Shown: positions 49,847 to 58,281 of the stretch, one piece after another
Layout of the letters: each line of letters begins with the position of its first letter
Position numbering within the stretch: the stretch's first letter is position 1
NCBI GenBank assembly: GCA_017461945.1
Contig: JAFTSB010000067.1
Span: 1-64,000, forward strand
Length of the DNA stretch: 64,000 bases
Reading direction: 5' to 3'
Origin: Clostridia bacterium
Lineage (GTDB): Bacteria > Bacillota > Clostridia > Oscillospirales > CAG-272
Made by a program: the position numbers and the translations under genes
The notes under the pieces: generated by a model
What the model saw: only the letters and a program-made list of their open reading frames with translations
Databases searched by the model: none
What the model was told of the DNA's origin: nothing

Positions 49847-51228
49847 ATGATAGTTACCGTCCCGCGCGACTGACGCTGGTCTTTATAGGTCTTTGCTTTT
49901 TCTTTAATCCTCCCTTTGCCGTGATCGACGTTCTTCCTGATTTTATTGGGTGCTTGCTGATCTGTCTCGGCCTTTTGCGCGTGGCTCCTATCTGCGCCCC
50001 TCTCGCCGAGGCAAGGAAGGCCTTTTTAAAGGTTGGAGCGATCGATATCGTGAAAAATCTGGCCTTGATGATCATTTTTGGCGCCGGAACCGGAGCGGAG
50101 CAGCCCACGGCTATTTTATTGGCCGCCTTCTTGACCGCTACTGTGGGACTTTTCTTTTTAATTCCTGCAATGCGCCACCTGTTCACGGGCTTTACGCACC
50201 TTGCTATGAACTATGAACACGTCGCCCTATATGAAAGCAATTTGGGCTATCTTTCCTATACGGATCGTTTGGAAAAGCTGACCTATGTTTTTCTTGTGTT
50301 CCGCGAGATTGTTTCGCTTTTGCCCGAAATGACGGCGCTGACGATCAGCTCTTACCAGGATTCGGGAGTGAATCGCATTTACGATCACATTGGTGTGATG
50401 CGTGGAATGGCTTGCATTTTAGTGAGTGTTTTTGGCATTTATTGGCTGGTTCGTGTGCTGATGTATCGGCATAAATGGGTCGCTTATTCGCCTTTGACCG
50501 ATGGGGTGGGCATCCGATGTGGAGAATACTATGCGGCACATCCCGGTATTGCTGTGCTGCGTCGACACGGTGTTGGCTTTTTGCTGGTGCTGATCGGCGG
50601 TGCATTTTTAATCGACTTTTATTTGGATTTTCAAAACATTTTTCCGGATTGGGTGGCGGCACTTTTGATTCTTATAGGTGCGCTTTGTATGAACGTGGCC
50701 CTCAAATTTCGCCTGTTTGCTGCAGGCTCTGCAGTTGTTTATGGCTTGGCATCTGCCGTCTCTTCACGGTTGGCGTATGATTTTTCGTTCCAGTATAGCG
50801 TGGGTGAAATTTCCAAAAGTAAAGAGGCAACCACCGCATACAACAAAATGTGGGCAGCCTCCCTTGTGGAATTTTTGCTTTTTCTTGTTCTTTTGGCGGC
50901 GTTGTTGCTATTGCTGCGAGTCGTGATCCGGCAATGGGCAGGATATCGCGCACAGCACACCGATGAAGGCTTTGAAGATCGCTATCACGCCGATTTTTTG
51001 GCACAAATGGATAGCAAGCTGATTGGATTGATGATATCGGGCTTTGTTACCGGCTTGTTCTCCTTTTTGTTTGATTACATTAAAACGCCCGTGGGAAAGG
51101 GCATTTACCATTTGCTGGAGTTCACCTGGATCTTTGATTTTTGCGCATCCTTGCTGTTTGCCGCTTTATTGGGCGCGTTTCTTTTCCGGGTCTATCATGA
51201 AATTAAAAACAGATTTCAATATGATTGA
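49843..51228 (+). CDS. Uncharacterised multi-spanning membrane protein
   Basis: A 461-residue protein with roughly ten hydrophobic segments. Two places carry the same kind of motif: VIDVLPDFIGCLLICLGLLR near the start and IFPDWVAALLILIGALCMN after the middle, which suggests an internal duplication. That LPDFIG-type motif occurs in uncharacterised Firmicute membrane proteins. The ATG at 49843 follows AAAGGAGAG and overlaps the preceding stop, so it is coupled; an upstream in-frame start at 49765 would lie inside the other gene. Function unknown. Confidence 0.75.
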   Translation: MNDSYRPARLTLVFIGLCFFFNPPFAVIDVLPDFIGCLLICLGLLRVAPICAPLAEARKAFLKVGAIDIVKNLALMIIFGAGTGAEQPTAILLAAFLTATVGLFFLIPAMRHLFTGFTHLAMNYEHVALYESNLGYLSYTDRLEKLTYVFLVFREIVSLLPEMTALTISSYQDSGVNRIYDHIGVMRGMACILVSVFGIYWLVRVLMYRHKWVAYSPLTDGVGIRCGEYYAAHPGIAVLRRHGVGFLLVLIGGAFLIDFYLDFQNIFPDWVAALLILIGALCMNVALKFRLFAAGSAVVYGLASAVSSRLAYDFSFQYSVGEISKSKEATTAYNKMWAASLVEFLLFLVLLAALLLLLRVVIRQWAGYRAQHTDEGFEDRYHADFLAQMDSKLIGLMISGFVTGLFSFLFDYIKTPVGKGIYHLLEFTWIFDFCASLLFAALLGAFLFRVYHEIKNRFQYD

Positions 51229-51294
51229 ATAGACTGCAGATCGTTGCATCATACTATTTCTGTACCCCAATGAAATACAAGGAGATGCAAGATC

Positions 51295-51441
51295 ATGGAA
51301 AACCGCAATCAAAACCAAAACCAAAACAAAGACAAAAATCAGAATCAGAACCAAAATCAAAATCAGCAGCAAAGCCAAAATAAAAACCAGAACAACCAAA
51401 ATCAAAATCGCAGCGAAAACAAGCAAAACCAAAACGATTGA
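51295..51441 (+). CDS. 48-residue Asn/Gln-rich low-complexity peptide
   Basis: I read this short gene by hand: an ATG at 51295 after a strong AAGGAGA and a TGA at 51439-51441, just before a terminator. Of 48 residues, 19 are Asn and 16 are Gln, arranged mostly as alternating N-Q, with a few Lys, Arg, Glu and Asp. There is no hydrophobic residue after the initiator Met. A good ribosome site and a terminator argue that it is expressed. Such composition is prion-like or disordered; a spore-coat, RNA-binding or desiccation role would be a guess. I see no clear promoter in the 66 bases before it, so it may ride on the upstream transcript. Confidence 0.65.
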   Translation: MENRNQNQNQNKDKNQNQNQNQNQQQSQNKNQNNQNQNRSENKQNQND

Positions 51442-51451
51442 TGGAGTGTTC

Positions 51452-51483
51452 AAAGGAGCCGGAAAAATTCCGGCTCCTTTTTT
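51452..51483 (+). terminator. Terminator after the Asn/Gln-rich peptide gene
   Basis: Thirteen-base stem AAAGGAGCCGGAA / TTCCGGCTCCTTT, AAA loop, then TTT. Confidence 0.88.
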
Positions 51484-51495
51484 CATGTCGCATTG

Positions 51496-51524
51496 TTGCT
51501 TTTTGTGGCGAATTATTGTATAAT
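51496..51524 (+). promoter_or_regulatory. Sigma-A promoter of pcrA
   Basis: TTGCTT (51496-51501), 17-base spacer, perfect TATAAT (51519-51524), 28 bases before the start. Confidence 0.75.
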
Positions 51525-51552
51525 GAAAGAGAATATAAAAGAGAGGTTGGCC

Positions 51553-53958
51553 ATGTCTGAATTAAAACCCCGTTATCTTGCCGCCAAGCGCGCGCTTTTT
51601 GACCGCTATTATGCTTCTTTAAACGAGCAACAACGCCAAGCGGTATATCATATTCATCAACCCTTGCTGATACTGGCAGGCGCCGGCAGCGGAAAAACCA
51701 CCGTGCTGGTGCGTCGTATTGCCTACATCATCCGATACGGAAATGCTTATCACAGCGATTATGTGCCATTTGGGATTACCGATGCTGATGTGGCAGAGCT
51801 GGAAGGCGCTGTAAAGCGCCCTATGCCCAAGGGTGATCTGGAGGTGTTTTTAGAGCGTTTTTCCACGGATCTTTGCAAGCCGTGGAACGTTTTGGCCATC
51901 ACCTTTACCAACAAAGCCGCCAATGAGATCAAAGCGCGCCTTGCCGCCGCCTTTCCGGAGGATCCCACACTCCCGACCACCATTTGGACGGGTACTTTTC
52001 ACTCGATCTGTATGCGTATCCTGCGTCGTTATACGGTTGAGGCCGGCCTGTTGCCCGGATTTACGGTGTACGATACCGATGATCAGAAAAAGGCCTTTAA
52101 GGCTGTGCTGGCTTCCTTGAATATTGACGAAAAGGTATTGCCCGTTAAAACTGCAATGAATTTGATCAGCCGCGCAAAGGATAAGCTGATCACCCCAGAC
52201 CGTTTTTTGCTTGAGATGGGAAACGATTATCGCATGAAAATGGTGGAAAAGGTCTATACCGCTTATCAAAAGCGGCTGGCCGATTCCAACGCGCTGGATT
52301 TTGACGATATCATTGTTCGCACCGTAGAGCTGTTGCGCTCTCACAAGGATATTTTGGAGTCCTATCAGCGTCAGTTCCGTTACGTTTCTGTGGACGAGTA
52401 TCAGGATACGAACGAGGCACAGTTCCACTTGACCGCTCTGCTTTCCGCAGGCCATCGTAATTTGATGGTGGTGGGTGATGATGACCAGAGCATTTATAAG
52501 TTCCGCGGTGCTACTATTGAGAACATACGCCAATTTACCACGGTCTTCCATCCCGCAACCCTGATCCGCCTGGAGCAGAATTACCGATCGACACAATGTA
52601 TTCTGGATGCTGCCAATGCCGTCATTGCCAACAATGAAAAGGCAGAGGCAATGCGTAAAACGTTGTTTACCGATCGCGGCGAGGGGCAAAAGATCCGGGT
52701 TTTGAACCCCGAGCATCAAAATGCCGAATCCCGTGCTATTGTGGACATCATCCAAAAGGAAGTGGCCGCGGGGAAAAGTCGCTATCGCGATTATGCCGTT
52801 TTGTTCCGTGCCAATGCGCAGTCCAACGCTTTGGAAACGGCCTTTGCACGCAGTGCGGTTCCTTACCGCATGCTAGGAGGCGTACGCTTCTCGGATCGTA
52901 AGGAAATCCGTGATATCGTTGCCTACTTACAGCTGATTGAAAACCATAATGATAAGGAACGGCTATTGCGCATTGTCAACGAGCCCAAACGAAAATTGGG
53001 CGACCGTACGCTTGCCGCCGTAGAAGAAATCGGCGAAAACGAGGGCTATAGCATGTTCCAGGTGATGGAAAAAGCCGATCAATACATTGCGCTATCCCGT
53101 TCTGCCAATACGCTCAAGCAATTTGCAGGCTTGATCAATGAATTGACCGAGCTGATGCCCTCTATGGCACTGGACGACTTTGTAGACGAGGTGCTGGATC
53201 GCACCGGCTACCGTCAGATGATCCGCGATATGGGCGAGGAAGAAGCCGATCGCTTGGATAACTTAAACGAGTTTATTTCTAACGTTAAAGAATATATTGA
53301 CAATGCAGAACAGCCCTCTCTTTCTGAATTCTTACAGGAAACAGCGCTGGTTGCTGATGTAGACCGTTATGACGACAGCGCCGACGCCGTTGTTTTGATG
53401 ACCATCCACAGCGCCAAGGGCTTGGAATTTCCCAAAGTCTTTTTGCCCGGATTTGAGGAGGGGATTTTCCCCGGACTTCAAACCGTTATGGCCGGACCCG
53501 AGGAAATCGAAGAGGAGCGCCGATTGGCGTATGTCGCCATCACACGCGCCAAAGATGAGCTCTATATTTTGCATACCAAATCTCGTATGCTTTACGGTAA
53601 AACGACCTGTAATCCAGCCTCTCGGTTTCTATCGGAGATTCCGGAGCGACTGTTGGATCGCCCACGTGCAGAGCAGGGTCGCCCCCCGATGATGAGTGGC
53701 AATGCCGCGTACCGTCGCCCCGAAACGGCACGTCAGATTGCTGCCAAGGATAGCATCAGCGTGGGGCGTGCGGCGACTCGCCCTGCTACCCAGGTTGAGC
53801 GCTTTAACGCCGGAGACCGCGTGCGGCATATGCTGTTTGGTGATGGCACAATTTTAACCGTAACCAAAATGGCCGCCGACACACTATACGAGATCGCTTT
53901 TGATACCAAGGGCACCAAAAAGCTGATGGCAACCTATGCAAAGCTCAAAAAAATTTAA
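51553..53958 (+). CDS. pcrA: UvrD/PcrA-type 3'-5' DNA helicase
   Basis: An 801-residue SF1A helicase with the Q motif LNEQQRQAVYH, Walker A LAGAGSGKTTVLVRRIA, motif Ia AITFTNKAANEIKARL, motif II VDEYQDTNEAQ, motif III VVGDDDQSIYKFRGA, motif IV RLEQNYRSTQ, motif V MTIHSAKGLEFPKVFL and motif VI RRLAYVAITRAKDELY. The C-terminal GDRVRHMLFGDGTI matches the PcrA Tudor-like, RNA polymerase-binding domain. It removes proteins from DNA and works in repair. The ATG at 51553 follows GAGAGG by five bases. Domain 1A is extended by about 45 residues between motif I and Ia (51,740-51,880), a variation seen in several clostridial PcrA proteins. Confidence 0.95.
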   Translation: MSELKPRYLAAKRALFDRYYASLNEQQRQAVYHIHQPLLILAGAGSGKTTVLVRRIAYIIRYGNAYHSDYVPFGITDADVAELEGAVKRPMPKGDLEVFLERFSTDLCKPWNVLAITFTNKAANEIKARLAAAFPEDPTLPTTIWTGTFHSICMRILRRYTVEAGLLPGFTVYDTDDQKKAFKAVLASLNIDEKVLPVKTAMNLISRAKDKLITPDRFLLEMGNDYRMKMVEKVYTAYQKRLADSNALDFDDIIVRTVELLRSHKDILESYQRQFRYVSVDEYQDTNEAQFHLTALLSAGHRNLMVVGDDDQSIYKFRGATIENIRQFTTVFHPATLIRLEQNYRSTQCILDAANAVIANNEKAEAMRKTLFTDRGEGQKIRVLNPEHQNAESRAIVDIIQKEVAAGKSRYRDYAVLFRANAQSNALETAFARSAVPYRMLGGVRFSDRKEIRDIVAYLQLIENHNDKERLLRIVNEPKRKLGDRTLAAVEEIGENEGYSMFQVMEKADQYIALSRSANTLKQFAGLINELTELMPSMALDDFVDEVLDRTGYRQMIRDMGEEEADRLDNLNEFISNVKEYIDNAEQPSLSEFLQETALVADVDRYDDSADAVVLMTIHSAKGLEFPKVFLPGFEEGIFPGLQTVMAGPEEIEEERRLAYVAITRAKDELYILHTKSRMLYGKTTCNPASRFLSEIPERLLDRPRAEQGRPPMMSGNAAYRRPETARQIAAKDSISVGRAATRPATQVERFNAGDRVRHMLFGDGTILTVTKMAADTLYEIAFDTKGTKKLMATYAKLKKI

Positions 53959-53971
53959 AGGAGGACTTGCT

Positions 53972-54661
53972 TTGAAAGAAAACAAATTTTTCTCCAAATA
54001 TGCAGTCCACGTGGCAACCGCCTGTGCTGTTCTGGCTCTTATTCTGTTCATTCCCGCAAGCGTGACCAAAAGCATTGGCTTGAAGGTGTTTTTCATTGTT
54101 TTGATGGCACTTTCTCTGATTGGCGGCGTAGTGCTTTTATTTCTGTCCAACCGCGCCAAAGGCGAGAGATTGCATTATTTTCTGTACGATCGTCGCCGGG
54201 GCGAGAGCGTTTCTAAGGAAGAATTGACCTTTTTGTTGGTGCGTGAGGGAATGGAAGCTTATCTTTCTGATTTTGCCGAAGCGCCATCCGCCTTGCTTTC
54301 GGATCTACCCAAGCGGCTTCGCGTTCAACTGGAAAGCGAAAGCAACGCCGCTTTTGCTCCCCTTGTGGCATATCGAATGTTTTGGGAGCTTTCTGCAATG
54401 GAGCCCGAAGATATCGCTGCAGCATTTCAGAGCGCCAACCCCAAGGTGATCGGATATCTTTGTGCCATCTTGCGCGAGAACGCAGACGGTGAAATGGCCG
54501 ATTACATATTTAATCTAAAGAAAAACGCCTTGCGCGAGGGAACTCGTGTCGCCAACTTTTTTCGCAAGAATCGCCGTTGCTTTGAGGATCGTATGCTTCA
54601 CTACGTAGAGCTGCACATGAGCGATTTTTACATGGAAAAGCATCGTGTCTCCCCCAAATAA
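53972..54661 (+). CDS. Uncharacterised two-span membrane protein with helical cytosolic domain
   Basis: A 229-residue protein that I start at the TTG at 53972, because AAAGGAGGA lies six bases before it; the ATG at 53936 is inside pcrA and has no site. Two hydrophobic segments (about 11-29 and 34-54) are followed by a soluble, mainly helical domain of about 170 residues with RGESVSKEELTFLLVREGME and LREGTRVANFFRKNRR. It follows pcrA by 13 bases and is closed by a terminator. I recognise no family. Confidence 0.7.
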   Translation: MKENKFFSKYAVHVATACAVLALILFIPASVTKSIGLKVFFIVLMALSLIGGVVLLFLSNRAKGERLHYFLYDRRRGESVSKEELTFLLVREGMEAYLSDFAEAPSALLSDLPKRLRVQLESESNAAFAPLVAYRMFWELSAMEPEDIAAAFQSANPKVIGYLCAILRENADGEMADYIFNLKKNALREGTRVANFFRKNRRCFEDRMLHYVELHMSDFYMEKHRVSPK

Positions 54662-54667
54662 TCCCCA

Positions 54668-54702
54668 TGCACTCCTGCATCAATGCAGGAGTGCACTTTT
54701 TT
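54668..54702 (+). terminator. Terminator of the pcrA transcript
   Basis: Thirteen-base stem TGCACTCCTGCAT / ATGCAGGAGTGCA with a two-base centre and a CTTTTTT tail. Confidence 0.88.
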
Positions 54703-54726
54703 ATAAATTTTGTATTCAAAATTTAA

Positions 54727-54755
54727 TTTACAAATAGAAAAGAATGTGTTAAAAT
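54727..54755 (+). promoter_or_regulatory. Sigma-A promoter of the EamA-GH-like pair
   Basis: TTTACA (54727-54732), 17-base spacer, TAAAAT (54750-54755), 28 bases before the start. Confidence 0.72.
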
Positions 54756-54783
54756 GATGTTGTATATTTGAAAGGAGTCTAAG

Positions 54784-55683
54784 ATGAACTACTTATTGAT
54801 TCTAATTTTAATACTGATCTACACAGGGCAATCCTTTTTCTGCAAGGTCTATACCGACCATTATCCCGGTGATGCGGATGCTACTACGCCCGTATTTTCC
54901 GTCGTTAGTGGATTGATTACCGCGCTGTCTGCCTTTGTATTCTCCCTTTGTACATGGTCATTTCATTGGAATTGGCAGATTATCGTGCTGGGCGTGCTGA
55001 ACAGCGTTGTGCTGGCGGCCTATAATTTTTCGTTGATCAAAGCCTCTGAAAAAGGGCCGTACTCCATCCTGATGTCGATCATGCTTTCCGGTGGCATCTT
55101 AGTGCCCGCGTTTTTCTCCTATGCTTATGGCAACGGACTAAAGCCCTTGGGGTGGTTGTTTGTGGCCGTCATCATCATTTCCGTCTTTTTGGTCAGCAAA
55201 AAGAAAGGGGAGAGCATTTTTGGCGGCAACTGGCAGTTCTGGTTATTCTGTATGGGACTTTTTGTGTTCAACGGTCTATACGGTGCTTTTCTTGCACATC
55301 AAGCCGCATATTCTGTTACCACTTATTCGAAAAACGAAATGATCATCTGTACCTTTGGTGCATCGGCACTGATCAATTTGATTTTAGGCTTTGCGCAAAG
55401 AAAAAAGCAATTCCTGTTTGATTTCAAGCAGACAAAAAAATCCTGTCTGTTCTTGCTGCTCAGCTCGTTGGCCACTGCTTCTGCGATCATCCTGCTGACG
55501 GTGCTGATCAACAGTGGCATGAATACCACGGTTTTGTTTACCTTTGATAATGCCGGTGTATTGCTGTTCAGCGTATTGTGCTCCTTTATTTTCTTAAAAG
55601 AAAAACTTTCGGTCGTCAATTTGATCGGTTGTGCCACGATGGCCTTTGGCCTAATCGGAATCGTATTTTGGGGAGGTGCCTGA
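54784..55683 (+). CDS. EamA/DMT family transporter
   Basis: A 299-residue protein with ten predicted membrane helices in two EamA-like halves (about 1-140 and 150-298). Landmarks are SLIKASEKGPYSILMSIMLS near the end of helix 4 and FTFDNAGVLLFSVLCSFIFLKEKLSVVNLIG at the C-terminal half, where E-K-L-S-x-x-N-x-I-G is a typical EamA ending. DMT transporters move small metabolites such as sugars or amino acids. It starts six bases after a GGAG site. The GH-like gene follows after two bases, so the substrate may be a sugar or sugar derivative; this is inference. Confidence 0.83.
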   Translation: MNYLLILILILIYTGQSFFCKVYTDHYPGDADATTPVFSVVSGLITALSAFVFSLCTWSFHWNWQIIVLGVLNSVVLAAYNFSLIKASEKGPYSILMSIMLSGGILVPAFFSYAYGNGLKPLGWLFVAVIIISVFLVSKKKGESIFGGNWQFWLFCMGLFVFNGLYGAFLAHQAAYSVTTYSKNEMIICTFGASALINLILGFAQRKKQFLFDFKQTKKSCLFLLLSSLATASAIILLTVLINSGMNTTVLFTFDNAGVLLFSVLCSFIFLKEKLSVVNLIGCATMAFGLIGIVFWGGA

Positions 55684-55685
55684 TA

Positions 55686-56720
55686 ATGGAAAACAAACTT
55701 TTGACCGGTGTTGCCTACCACGGCAACCGCATTCTGCGCCACGTAGAAGAGGATATGCTGGACATTGTCAACCACAATATGAATCTTGTGGTGCATATGT
55801 TCTCTCACAATGACTGGGATCGTCATCTTGGTGTGATGAAGGACATTGTAGACATTTCTAAAAAAGCCGGCCTGGAGGTCTGGATAGATAACTGGGGCCT
55901 TGCCGGTGCGCCCGGCGATAAATCCTTTTATCTGGAATATCACCCCGATGCCCACCAGGTTTTTAATGATGGCAGCGTCAGCCCCGTTCGTGTTTGTCTC
56001 AATCATCCGGGATTCGTGCAGTTCACCAAGGATTGGTTGGATGCCGTCAAGGGCTTTGGCGGCGAAACGATCTTTTGGGATGAGCCTTCCTTTGCCTCCC
56101 AAAAAACCGAGAGTGGCGAAGCACTTTTTGCCTGCTGCTGCGAGAACTGCAAGCGGCTGTTCCGTGAACGATACGGCCACGAAATGCCAACCGTTATGAC
56201 CGATGAGATAAAGGCATTTCGTTCTTGGTCGTTGCTCCGTTATTTTGAGCAGGTGACCGAATATGCGGCATCACTTGGGATGAAAAACATCACTTGTGTC
56301 ATGCCTCACACCATTGAGGAGTGTACCGAACTGCTGCAGCTGCCGCATTTGGACAATTTTGGAACCGACCCTTATTGGGGACCTCGCCGCCATCCGGAGC
56401 GCGATGTATATGATTTTGTATACAGTGGAACTAAGAATATTTTGGATCTGACGGCCAAATATGGCAAAGAGAGCCACCTTTGGGTGCAAGCCTATGATTT
56501 CCCGGCAGGGAGCGAGGATGATCTGATTCTTGCCACCGATGCCGCCTATGATGCCGGTGCGCGCACCATCATTGATTGGAGCTTCCGCGGAGGCGAATCC
56601 AACTCCTACAAGGCAGATCGCTGCGATATGCTGTGGCGTGTGATGGGCGAGGCCATGGGACGTATCAGAGCAAGACACTTTGATGCCATTCGCGCCGAAA
56701 AGTTGAAAAAATATCAATAA
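55686..56720 (+). CDS. Putative TIM-barrel glycosidase-like protein
   Basis: A 344-residue cytosolic protein without signal peptide. It reads like an (alpha/beta)8 barrel: the strands end in LVVHMFSHNDWD, LEVWIDNWGLAG, GETIFWDEPSF, ITCVMPHT, LDNFGTDPYWG, LWVQAYDFPAG and RTIIDWSFRGGES. Candidate acidic residues are in FWDEPSF, GTDPYWG and SEDD. The cysteine patch ACCCENCKRLFRERYG resembles a stretch that GH42-type and related clan GH-A enzymes have next to an active-site strand. I cannot name a family with confidence. It lies two bases after the transporter stop, so transport and hydrolysis or isomerisation of a common compound is plausible. Confidence 0.6.
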   Translation: MENKLLTGVAYHGNRILRHVEEDMLDIVNHNMNLVVHMFSHNDWDRHLGVMKDIVDISKKAGLEVWIDNWGLAGAPGDKSFYLEYHPDAHQVFNDGSVSPVRVCLNHPGFVQFTKDWLDAVKGFGGETIFWDEPSFASQKTESGEALFACCCENCKRLFRERYGHEMPTVMTDEIKAFRSWSLLRYFEQVTEYAASLGMKNITCVMPHTIEECTELLQLPHLDNFGTDPYWGPRRHPERDVYDFVYSGTKNILDLTAKYGKESHLWVQAYDFPAGSEDDLILATDAAYDAGARTIIDWSFRGGESNSYKADRCDMLWRVMGEAMGRIRARHFDAIRAEKLKKYQ

Positions 56721-56761
56721 AAAATAAGTGCTTGGAATTTTTCCAAGCACTTATTTTTTCT
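56719..56761 (+). terminator. Terminator of the EamA-GH-like transcript
   Basis: Stem AATAAGTGCTTGGAA / TTCCAAGCACTTATT extended by A and T runs, TTT loop, long T tail. Confidence 0.9.
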
Positions 56762-56824
56762 CCACAAATTGAAAGGTTGAACGTGAAAAAGCGTGATAAA
56801 CTAAAAAAGAAGGGAGTGGATTCT

Positions 56825-57601
56825 ATGAAAAAAACAATTATAAAATGCTTTTTGCTTTTGCTGGTCGCCTTAACATTGATGCTGCAGATCAGTGCAAATT
56901 GCGGCGAGCTGCATTGGTATTGCACGCGACAAAAGGCTCATCGACAGGCAATTGCCGCCTCTGAACTGCGGTTTGTAGAAGAATATGGCAGCTATTATAT
57001 TGATCACACGCACAACGAGGCAAGCGATGAAAAGGTCATTTATCTGACCTTTGATGCCGGATATGAAAACGGCAATGTGGAAAAGATTCTGAACACGCTG
57101 CAAGAAACCCAAACGCCGGCGGCTTTTTTTGTGTTAAAACATTTGGTTACTGCCAATACGGCTTTGGTACAACGTATGGTAAGCGATGGGCATTTGGTTT
57201 GTAATCATACTGCTCATCACCCCAATTTAGCCATGGCCAGCGCTGATCAGATTGCCAAGGAGCTGCGAGAGCTGGAAACAGTTTGCCAAGAGAACGGCAT
57301 TGTGACCGCTCCTTATTTTCGGCCGCCGGAGGGAAGCTTTTCAAAAGAAATGCTACAGCACGTACAAAAGCTTGGTTATAAAACAATATTCTGGAGTTTT
57401 GCATATGCCGATTGGGATAACGCCAAGCAACCCTCTCAGGATCACGCCATTCGGTGCATTATGGATAATGTACACAACGGCGCTGTATTGCTGTTGCATC
57501 CCACATCGGCCACAAATGCAGCCGTACTGCCAACAGTGATAAAAAGTTTGAAGGAGGAAGGGTATCGCTTTGGTACCTTGAAGGAGCTATGCGGCGATTG
57601 A
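56825..57601 (+). CDS. pdaA: PdaA-like delta-lactam-forming polysaccharide deacetylase
   Basis: A 258-residue exported protein: a lysine-rich signal peptide (KKTIIKCFLLLLVALTLML), then a NodB domain with the PdaA-specific VIYLTFDAGYENGNVEKIL, PAAFFVLKHLV, CNHTAHHPNLA (metal histidines), FRPPEGSFSKEML and FWSFAYADWD, and VLLLHPTSATNA. PdaA removes the acetyl group from MurNAc during spore cortex synthesis, leading to muramic delta-lactam. The ATG at 56825 follows AAGGGAG. No sigma-A promoter is clear upstream; a forespore promoter would be expected for a true PdaA, and I cannot define one. It overlaps the next deacetylase by 13 bases. Confidence 0.85.
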   Translation: MKKTIIKCFLLLLVALTLMLQISANCGELHWYCTRQKAHRQAIAASELRFVEEYGSYYIDHTHNEASDEKVIYLTFDAGYENGNVEKILNTLQETQTPAAFFVLKHLVTANTALVQRMVSDGHLVCNHTAHHPNLAMASADQIAKELRELETVCQENGIVTAPYFRPPEGSFSKEMLQHVQKLGYKTIFWSFAYADWDNAKQPSQDHAIRCIMDNVHNGAVLLLHPTSATNAAVLPTVIKSLKEEGYRFGTLKELCGD

Positions 57602-58281
57602 GGAGATGGGGGTGTATTTTTCTTTGTTTGGGCTTGCTGTGGATAGGAGGGCTTTGCGTTGCTGCACAAGAATCACAGATTATTTATCGGTATGTGTCAA
57701 ACAGCGGCCAGCCGCGCATCGCCTTGACCTTTGACGATGGTCCTCATCCACGTTACACGCCCGTCATCCTGGATCTTTTAGCGGAATATGACATTCCGGC
57801 CACCTTTTTTGTGGTTGGAAGCAATGCCGAGACATATCCCGATTTGGTGCGCAGAATTTATACCGAGGGACATGAGATCGGCAATCACACCTACCATCAC
57901 AATCACGTTTCAAAATTGAATCCGGAAGAATTATCCAAAGAAATCGCTCTTTGCAATGCCGCAGTAGAACGCATTACAAATCACCCCCCAAAGTTATTTC
58001 GCCCACCGGAAGGTGTTTGCACCGGCGCTTTGAAAACCATTTGTGGGGCAACGGGAATGACCATTGTACTTTGGAGTGTTGACACCAGAGACTGGGCGCA
58101 CACACCTGTGCGAGAGATCTGCCAAAACGTGAAAGCAAACACCGCCAATGGTTCGATTATTCTGATGCACGATTTTATCGGCAAAAATAGCCCAACCCCC
58201 GAGGCACTGCGGCATTTATTGCCAATGCTACGGGAATTGGGCTTTGAATTTGTTACGGTCACTCAATTGCTGGAGGGGTGA
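57589..58281 (+). CDS. Polysaccharide deacetylase (NodB family)
   Basis: A 230-residue exported protein with a signal peptide (basic MRRLRRWG then hydrophobic IFLCLGLLWIGGLCVAA) and a complete NodB domain: RIALTFDDGPHPRY, PATFFVVGSNAE, GHEIGNHTYHHNHV, FRPPEGVCTGAL, VLWSVDTRDW and SIILMHDF. Unlike its neighbour it has the canonical T-F-D-D-G catalytic motif of peptidoglycan or chitooligosaccharide deacetylases. The ATG lies inside the end of pdaA, so the two are coupled. Its 3' end overlaps the convergent YesL-like gene by 23 bases. Confidence 0.9.
   Translation: MRRLRRWGCIFLCLGLLWIGGLCVAAQESQIIYRYVSNSGQPRIALTFDDGPHPRYTPVILDLLAEYDIPATFFVVGSNAETYPDLVRRIYTEGHEIGNHTYHHNHVSKLNPEELSKEIALCNAAVERITNHPPKLFRPPEGVCTGALKTICGATGMTIVLWSVDTRDWAHTPVREICQNVKANTANGSIILMHDFIGKNSPTPEALRHLLPMLRELGFEFVTVTQLLEG

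Noticed and set aside
51166-51486. 106-codon frame on the minus strand rich in Leu/Val/Ile
   Set aside because: Its hydrophobic middle is simply the reverse complement of the Asn/Gln codons of the 48-residue gene.
56762-56824. Promoter for pdaA
   Set aside because: TTGAAC occurs but without a -10 at proper spacing, and no convincing sigma-G or sigma-K elements could be defined.
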